From the NCBI GenBank assembly GCA_003521815.1, contig DPHE01000044.1, forward strand, positions 1-10,870: a stretch of 10,870 nucleotides of DNA. The letters run 5' to 3'. The position numbers and the translations under genes are program-made. Under the pieces are notes generated by a model. The model was not told the DNA's origin, did no database searches, and saw only the letters and a list, made by a program, of their open reading frames with translations. Shown piece by piece: positions 6,701-10,870 of this stretch. Source of the stretch: Colwellia sp. (GTDB lineage Bacteria; Pseudomonadota; Gammaproteobacteria; Enterobacterales; Alteromonadaceae). How positions within the stretch are numbered: position 1 is the stretch's first letter; every line of letters starts with the position of its first letter.

Positions 6701-7265
6701 GTCGAAGACCCCATCTGTAACAAGCTTGGTAAGAAAATGAGTGTAAACACTGTACTAACACTCATGCCCCCAACTATTACAGCGGCAATACCGCGATAAA
6801 GTTCAGCGCCAGCACCTGGAACCAATAACAGCGGTAACATGCCGCATATGCTGGTTAAGGTACTCATTAGAATAGGTCTTAACCTTAGTCGAACTGCTTG
6901 CTCTACCGCATCATGTCGAGACAGGCCTTCGCCCTCTGCCATACGTGTTTGATACACTAATAAAATAGCATTATTAACCACCAATCGTTGCTAGCGGTAT
7001 GGTCAGTACAACTAACACATTGTCTTTAAATGAGCGAAATAGCGCCGCCATCAATAGATACAAAATGATCAATGCTAACGCAAAGCTTTGCCCCATACTT
7101 GTTAACGCTTCAGCGATACCTGATACCGACACGACAGATGATAACTTCGTCAATTTTTCACTATCGACATTCACACTAGCAGGAGGGGAATTTCGTACAA
7201 CTACAGGTTTTGAACTAAAGCCAAAATACATAACTTAAGCATAATGATTTAAATAATATTTTCAT
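6661..7265 (-). pseudogene. Remnant of an RND efflux operon: adaptor 5' end fused to permease 3' end
   Basis: On the minus strand an ATG at 7265 with AGGA 5 nt upstream starts MKILFKSLCLSYVFWL, which looks like a signal peptide and then hits a stop at 7217-7215. A frameshift leads into GFSSKPVVVRNSPPASVNV, continuing to LSSVVSVSG. This resembles the beginning of a periplasmic RND adaptor, perhaps once a lipoprotein (FGFSS where FGCSS would be a lipobox). Without a break it becomes SFALALIILYLLMAALFRSF..VLTIPLATIGG, the late part of an RND permease, followed by a stop at 6976-6974. The next frame resumes at VVNNAILLVYQTRMAEGEGL..LRLRPILMSTLTSICGMLPLLL, so about 25-30 permease residues are missing at a GGTGG junction. 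The frame ends inside a REP unit (STLRQAQGKRVISK). Non-functional; it begins 26 bp after the plsY stop. Confidence 0.8.
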
Positions 7266-7291
7266 GACGATCCTAAAAATATGATAGCCGT

Positions 7292-7906
7292 TTATGAGTA
7301 ATTAATTTTAGTGGTAATTTTACTTTCTGTACCTTTAAGCAAACGAACAATGTTTTTTTTATGGCGAAAAATAATTAACGCGCTTAGCATCAACGTAGGA
7401 TATACATAAAGTGGCTTTAAAAAAAACACATACAGTGGCGCAATTGATACCGTAATGATTGCCGCTAAGCTTGAATATTTAGTTAATTTAGCGACCAAAA
7501 TCCAAGTAATAACAAGCAAAGCACTTAAGCTAAAACCTATGGGCAATAATGTTCCTAGTGCCGTGGCTACCGCTTTGCCGCCTTGAAAGTTAAAGAATAA
7601 TGGATACATATGCCCTAAACAAGCCGCGACACCAATAATGCCTAAATATAATGGCTCTCTTTCTAAAAAATGAGCGTATAAAAAATAAGCTCCCCAAACG
7701 GGAATCGTTCCTTTTAGTACGTCTAAAAATAACACCGTAGCGGCTGTTAATTTATTGCTGATCCTTAAAACATTAGTGGCCCCAGGATTATGCGAACCAG
7801 TGGTGCGAGGGTCGGGTAAACCAAGTATTTTGCAAATTAATATAGCACTAGAAATTGAACCAATTAAATAAGCAGCAATAATCATGGTAAGCGTTAATAG
7901 CAACAT
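7292..7906 (-). CDS. plsY: Acyl-phosphate:glycerol-3-phosphate acyltransferase PlsY
   Basis: Integral inner-membrane enzyme that transfers an acyl group from acyl-phosphate (made by PlsX) to glycerol-3-phosphate, the first step of phospholipid synthesis. It has 204 residues, like E. coli PlsY (205). About five hydrophobic segments are visible. Family motifs are GSISSAILICKILGLPDPR (N-terminal loop), GSHNPGATNVLR (glycerol-3-phosphate/phosphate loop), and NFQGGKAVATALG. The C-terminus is basic. The ATG at 7906 aligns with the usual N-terminus (..MIIAAYLIGSISSA), but no clear Shine-Dalgarno precedes it. An internal ATG at residue 8 would leave a very short first helix. It is divergent from folB, with the RND remnant directly downstream on the same strand and no terminator seen between. 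Confidence 0.97.
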   Translation of the reverse strand: MLLLTLTMIIAAYLIGSISSAILICKILGLPDPRTTGSHNPGATNVLRISNKLTAATVLFLDVLKGTIPVWGAYFLYAHFLEREPLYLGIIGVAACLGHMYPLFFNFQGGKAVATALGTLLPIGFSLSALLVITWILVAKLTKYSSLAAIITVSIAPLYVFFLKPLYVYPTLMLSALIIFRHKKNIVRLLKGTESKITTKINYS

Positions 7907-7944
7907 GGTAATCTAAATTTTTCAAAAAATTAACATTATTCGTC

Positions 7945-7974
7945 ATTCTATCTTGTTATCTGCTAGTTTTTCTA
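7945..7974 (-). promoter_or_regulatory. Candidate plsY promoter
   Basis: Minus strand: -35 TAGAAA (7974-7969), 18-bp spacer, -10 TAGAAT (7950-7945, 5 of 6). The start is expected about 30-35 nt before the plsY ATG. The -35 hexamer is the same as that of the rpoD promoter. Spacing and position fit, but there is no independent support. Confidence 0.45.
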
Positions 7975-7975
7975 C

Positions 7976-7987
7976 ACCTGCGCAGGT
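7976..7987. promoter_or_regulatory. Perfect 12-bp palindrome next to the plsY -35 box (possible operator)
   Basis: ACCTGCGCAGGT is a perfect GC-rich palindrome in otherwise AT-rich intergenic DNA. It lies 1 bp upstream of the candidate plsY -35 hexamer and about 70 bp upstream of the candidate folB promoter. Its position suits a regulator-binding site, but I do not recognise the regulator. Confidence 0.4.
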
Positions 7988-8011
7988 AAACTCAGCTTTT
8001 ATTTTGTAACA

Positions 8012-8059
8012 ATACCAAATAAAATAATGAATAGGTCAATTCATTGCCTCAATTGGTAT
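8012..8059. repeat. Symmetrical nested palindrome, 48 nt, upstream of folB
   Basis: Outer arms ATACCAA (8012-8018) and TTGGTAT (8053-8059); inner arms AATGAAT (8026-8032) and ATTCATT (8039-8045); loop AGGTCA. The unpaired stretches between the arms are exactly 7 nt on each side, giving a 7-7-7-6-7-7-7 layout. The TTGGTAT/ATACCAA ends recall short dispersed repeats that I associate with marine Gammaproteobacteria; copy number cannot be judged from one window. Confidence 0.6.
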
Positions 8060-8062
8060 AAA
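8054..8062 (+). promoter_or_regulatory. Extended -10 promoter for folB-folK
   Basis: TGGTATAAA fits the extended -10 consensus TGnTATAAT at 8 of 9 fixed or allowed positions; no good -35 box is present at 17 bp, which is usual for this promoter class. The predicted start lies about 22 nt before the folB ATG. The motif overlaps the right arm of the nested palindrome at 8012-8059. Confidence 0.5.
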
Positions 8063-8091
8063 TCTTCAAAAAATAATTTAACGGAAAATTC

Positions 8092-8463
8092 ATGGATAAA
8101 GTTTTTATCAAAGGTTTGCATATTCAAACAACTATTGGTTTTTTTCAATGGGAAAAAGAAATCAAACAAACCTTAGTTATCGATGTTGCTATGGCATGGG
8201 ATACCGCCAATGCAGCAAAAAATGATGAATTAGCTAAAACGTTGGATTATGCTGAGATATCAATAGCAATAGAAACATTTGCTAATGAAAATCCGGTTGA
8301 CTTAATAGAAACACTAGCTGAACGGATGGCCACCTTTTTAATGTCTAAATTTCATATTCCTTGGTTACAATTAAAAATAGGGAAACCCGGTGCGGTACAT
8401 AATGCTGCCACGGTTGGTGTTGAAATTGAACGCGGTCAACTCAATCAAAAAAAATCAAGCTAA
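8092..8463 (+). CDS. folB: Dihydroneopterin aldolase FolB
   Basis: Converts 7,8-dihydroneopterin to 6-hydroxymethyl-7,8-dihydropterin plus glycolaldehyde in folate synthesis; the family forms cytoplasmic octamers. It has 123 residues, the family's usual size. The start MDKVFIKGLHIQTTIGFFQWE is typical. E21 (after the tryptophan) and K98 in KIGKPGAVHNA fit the substrate-anchoring glutamate and catalytic lysine of the family, and LDYAEIS is the conserved middle segment. The ATG at 8092 has GGAA 5 nt upstream. The stop overlaps the folK start by one base (TAATG), so its product feeds the next enzyme from the same transcript. Confidence 0.96.
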   Translation: MDKVFIKGLHIQTTIGFFQWEKEIKQTLVIDVAMAWDTANAAKNDELAKTLDYAEISIAIETFANENPVDLIETLAERMATFLMSKFHIPWLQLKIGKPGAVHNAATVGVEIERGQLNQKKSS

Positions 8464-8960
8464 TGGCTACTATCTATATTTCATTAGGCAGTAATGTCAA
8501 TCGCGAGTATCATGTTCAACAGGGACTGAGCGCCCTTGCCGTTGCATTCGATTTACCTTTTGAACAACTACAACTGTCGTCATTATTTGAAAGTAAAGCG
8601 ATTGGTTTTAGTGGCAATGCCTTTTTTAATATGGTGATAGGAATTCAAACGTCACAGAGTATTGAGCAAGTAGCTATTAAATTGCGTGATATTGAATTCA
8701 GCCATGGCCGCACTAAACATGTCAAAAAATTTAGTCCGCGCACTTTAGACCTCGACTTGTTGCTTTATGATAATTTAATTATCGAGGCACCCGCACAGCT
8801 ACCTCGACATGAAATAGGCACAAATGCGTTTGTCTTATGGCCATTAAGTGAAGTAGCTCCAGAAGTAGTGCATCCCATAATAAAGCAAAATTATTATACT
8901 CTTTGGCAAAACTATGACAAAAATCACCAACAACTAAAAATAATTGATAACTGTTGGTAA
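8463..8960 (+). CDS. folK: 6-hydroxymethyl-7,8-dihydropterin pyrophosphokinase FolK (HPPK)
   Basis: Transfers pyrophosphate from ATP to 6-hydroxymethyl-7,8-dihydropterin, the step after FolB and before dihydropteroate synthase. It has 165 residues against 159 in E. coli. The N-terminal IYISLGSNVNR strand and loop is followed by RDIEFSHGRTKHVKKFSPRT. The signature FSPRTLDLDLLLYDN carries the two Mg-binding aspartates (DLDLD pattern). The C-terminal part has LPRHEIGTNAFVLWPLSEVAPE, typical of the family. The start ATG at 8463 overlaps the folB stop, suggesting translational coupling. No terminator is seen after the stop. Confidence 0.96.
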   Translation: MATIYISLGSNVNREYHVQQGLSALAVAFDLPFEQLQLSSLFESKAIGFSGNAFFNMVIGIQTSQSIEQVAIKLRDIEFSHGRTKHVKKFSPRTLDLDLLLYDNLIIEAPAQLPRHEIGTNAFVLWPLSEVAPEVVHPIIKQNYYTLWQNYDKNHQQLKIIDNCW

Positions 8961-9077
8961 CGAAAGAAAACGTCAAGATGCTAGTTCACGTGTTTTGAAG
9001 ACCTGGCTCTTTTTCCAACGCGTAACCCTTACTTATTAACACTTTTAATGAATATAAAAAACTGAGAACAAAACTTA

Positions 9078-9899
9078 ATGAGTACTTTAGAAATAATTAT
9101 TTTAGCCTTGCTACAAGGTTTTACCGAATTTTTACCTATTTCAAGCTCAGCTCATTTGATATTACCTTCACAAATATTGGGCTGGCAAGATCAAGGACTC
9201 GCTTTTGATGTTGCTGTGCATGTAGGCACTTTATTAGCGGTAATGCTCTATTTTAGAAAAGAATTAGGCGTTATGTCTGTTGCTTGGTTGGGCACAATCA
9301 ATATTGGCCCAGAAAAAAACAATCGTTCTTTTGATGGTAAATTAGCATGGTGGATTATTTTTGCCACCATTCCTGCTGGCCTATTTGGTTTATTAGGTAA
9401 AGACTTTATTGAAGAACACTTACGTTCAGCCTTAGTTATTGCCGCCACAACCTTACTATTTGGCTTTTTATTAGGCTTTGCTGATATCAAATCAGGCCAT
9501 AGAAAAGAACATAAGCCACTTAAAAAATTAGGTGTTAAAGGTGCTATGCTTATTGGTTTAGCACAAGCAATAGCTTTAATACCCGGCACTTCTCGCTCTG
9601 GCATCACAATGACGATTGGCTTAATGTTAGGGTTAAGCCGAGATAACGCCGCACGTTTTTCTTTTTTATTATCTATTCCTGCTATTACGATGGCGGGTAG
9701 TTACTTAACACTCAAGTTAGTGTTATCAACAGAAGCCGTTGATTGGCAAGCAATTGGGCTTGGTAGCTTACTTGCCTTTGCCAGTGCCTACGCCTGCATT
9801 CATTATTTTCTTATCCTGTTAAATAAGATAGGCATGATGCCTTTTGTTATTTATCGTTTAATCTTAGGTGTTGGCTTACTATGGTTTGTATTAGCTTAG
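9078..9899 (+). CDS. uppP: Undecaprenyl-diphosphate phosphatase UppP (BacA)
   Basis: Inner-membrane enzyme that removes a phosphate from undecaprenyl pyrophosphate on the periplasmic side and so recycles the lipid carrier for peptidoglycan and other surface polymers. Overexpression of the family gives bacitracin resistance. It has 273 residues, the same as E. coli UppP. Two inverted re-entrant motifs are visible: QGFTEFLPISSSAHLIL (13-29), with the catalytic glutamates, and IPGTSRSGITMTIG (about 168-181), with the phosphate-binding arginine. Several hydrophobic helices alternate with short charged loops. The ATG at 9078 gives the canonical N-terminus; GAG lies about 12 nt upstream, a weak site. 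It begins 117 bp after folK and is followed by cnoX at 40 bp. Confidence 0.97.
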   Translation: MSTLEIIILALLQGFTEFLPISSSAHLILPSQILGWQDQGLAFDVAVHVGTLLAVMLYFRKELGVMSVAWLGTINIGPEKNNRSFDGKLAWWIIFATIPAGLFGLLGKDFIEEHLRSALVIAATTLLFGFLLGFADIKSGHRKEHKPLKKLGVKGAMLIGLAQAIALIPGTSRSGITMTIGLMLGLSRDNAARFSFLLSIPAITMAGSYLTLKLVLSTEAVDWQAIGLGSLLAFASAYACIHYFLILLNKIGMMPFVIYRLILGVGLLWFVLA

Positions 9900-9939
9900 T
9901 CGAACCGATACTAGAAAAACTTATTATTCTGGACATAAA

Positions 9940-10794
9940 ATGAACTCAAATATGATTGCAATTAATTTAGAAAACTTCCAACAAGTGGTGTTGGATGAAT
10001 CAAAAAACAAACTCGTTTTAGTCGTATTTTGGGCCGACCAAGTACCGGAAAGCATTCAGTTAAGAGATGCCTTAGCTGCAAAAATACAGCCTTTTAATGA
10101 GCAAATTCTTATGGCAAGTCTTGACTGCCAAAGCCAACAACAAATAGCACAGCAGTTTGCTATTCAAGGTTTACCAACCGCTATCTTAGTGAAAGATGGG
10201 CAACCACTTGATGGTATTTCGGGACCACAAACTGATGAAAGTATTGCTACTTTTTTAGATAAACATTTACCTAAAGCTCAAGACATCCTGCTTGCTCAAG
10301 CACAAACAGCATTAACTAAAAATAAGTTAACCGAAGCACAAAGTGCGATCAATCAAGCTTATGAACTAGATGCCAAACGTGCCGATATTAAACTCGTATT
10401 GATTGATGTTTATATTCAAACGGGAAATACCGACGAAGCACAAGGGCTACTCGAGACTATCATGATGGTTGATCAAGATAGTTATTACCAAGTATTAGTC
10501 GCTAAACTTGAACTGGCTAACCAAGCAGCTAACTCGCCAGAAATTCAAGCATTAGAAGCCCAACTTGCAAGCAAGCCTGATGATATAGAAATCAAACACC
10601 AATTAGCGGCACAATATAGCCAAGTAAACCGTCATGAAGATGCATTACTTTTATTGTTTAGACTAATGCAAGCGGGTGATGCTGAAACAAAAGATGACAG
10701 TAAAATATTGTTTTTAGATATATTAAAAGCACTACCTGATGGTGATGTGATTGCAACTAAGTTTCGTCGTAAGTTATATACGCTATTGTACTAA
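9940..10794 (+). CDS. cnoX: Chaperedoxin CnoX (YbbN), thioredoxin-like domain without CXXC
   Basis: E. coli CnoX/YbbN is a holdase and redox-protective partner that hands clients to GroEL/ES. This protein has 284 residues, the same as E. coli. The thioredoxin-like domain (about 7-110) shows LVVFWADQVPESIQL where active thioredoxins have WCGPC, so both CXXC cysteines are replaced (VPES); E. coli keeps one (SQHC). The cis-proline loop GLPT is present. The only cysteine is C63 (SLDCQSQ), which matches the E. coli Cys63 I recall as forming mixed disulfides with GroEL clients. Residues about 115-284 are TPR-like helices, ending in KFRRKLYTLLY, close to the GroEL-binding C-terminal helix. The ATG at 9940 has GGA 6 nt upstream; a second ATG at codon 5 is less well placed. 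Probably co-transcribed with uppP. Confidence 0.93.
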   Translation: MNSNMIAINLENFQQVVLDESKNKLVLVVFWADQVPESIQLRDALAAKIQPFNEQILMASLDCQSQQQIAQQFAIQGLPTAILVKDGQPLDGISGPQTDESIATFLDKHLPKAQDILLAQAQTALTKNKLTEAQSAINQAYELDAKRADIKLVLIDVYIQTGNTDEAQGLLETIMMVDQDSYYQVLVAKLELANQAANSPEIQALEAQLASKPDDIEIKHQLAAQYSQVNRHEDALLLLFRLMQAGDAETKDDSKILFLDILKALPDGDVIATKFRRKLYTLLY

Positions 10795-10870
10795 CACTTC
10801 GAATTTTAATACATCACGTTCAGTATATACGGCTGCCTTGTTTAGTCGTTTGCCTTCCTTCGACTGCTAT

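Noticed and set aside
6974..7231. Open frame of 85 codons read as a separate small membrane protein
   Set aside because: It begins inside the frameshifted adaptor remnant, has no ribosome binding site of its own, and ends abruptly at the permease deletion junction. It is part of the pseudogene.
6999..7238. Plus-strand open frame of 79 codons opposite the RND remnant
   Set aside because: Antisense to recognisable RND sequence, with no family resemblance.
9054..9060. TATAAAA upstream of uppP as a -10 box
   Set aside because: No -35 resemblance at proper spacing and very close to the start codon; readthrough from folK is equally possible.
10841..10870. CGTTTGCC and CCTTCGAC near the window end as another REP unit
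   Set aside because: Fragments of the core can be seen, but the order is broken and the sequence is cut by the window edge, so it cannot be supported.

Overview
The window is a stretch of ordinary chromosome from an AT-rich gammaproteobacterium. Protein sequences and gene order (rpsU-yqeY-dnaG-rpoD with a tRNA-Ile2(CAU) beyond rpoD, tsaD divergent from rpsU, then plsY, folB, folK, uppP and cnoX) suggest a marine Alteromonadales member, probably Colwelliaceae-like. That taxonomic guess comes from recall of family sequences and synteny, not from a search.

Layout. Positions 1-49 (minus) hold the 5' part of a tRNA with anticodon CAT, and its promoter lies at 132-160. Positions 377-5206 (minus) hold the macromolecular-synthesis cluster in transcription order: rpsU (ribosomal protein bS21), yqeY, a strong intrinsic terminator, dnaG (primase), then rpoD (sigma-70) with its own perfect -10 box and a terminator. 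The old rpsU-dnaG-rpoD operon therefore looks split here into units that can be controlled separately. tsaD (tRNA t6A synthesis) is transcribed divergently from rpsU at 5456-6487.

The space between the convergent tsaD and plsY (6488-7291) is the accessory part of the window. It carries a cluster of REP-like palindromic units, partly in a tandem array of about 56 bp period. It also carries the scar of a decayed RND efflux operon: the start of a lipoprotein-type periplasmic adaptor joined to the end of an RND permease, with a second internal deletion and frameshifts. The reading frame of this scar ends inside a REP unit.

plsY (7292-7906, minus; glycerol-3-phosphate acyltransferase) is divergent from folB-folK (8092-8960, folate pathway, coupled by a TAATG overlap). 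A symmetrical nested palindrome of 48 nt sits directly in front of folB, and its right arm supplies what looks like an extended -10 promoter. uppP (undecaprenyl-pyrophosphate phosphatase) and cnoX/ybbN (a chaperone-redoxin without a CXXC motif) follow on the plus strand and probably form one unit. The last 76 bases hold no gene.

Functionally this is core housekeeping: transcription initiation, replication priming, ribosome assembly, tRNA modification, and phospholipid, folate and undecaprenyl-phosphate recycling. I see no sign of a new defence, mobile or secretion system. The points that merit a second look are the RND scar, the two repeat families, and the promoter and terminator architecture of the sigma operon.
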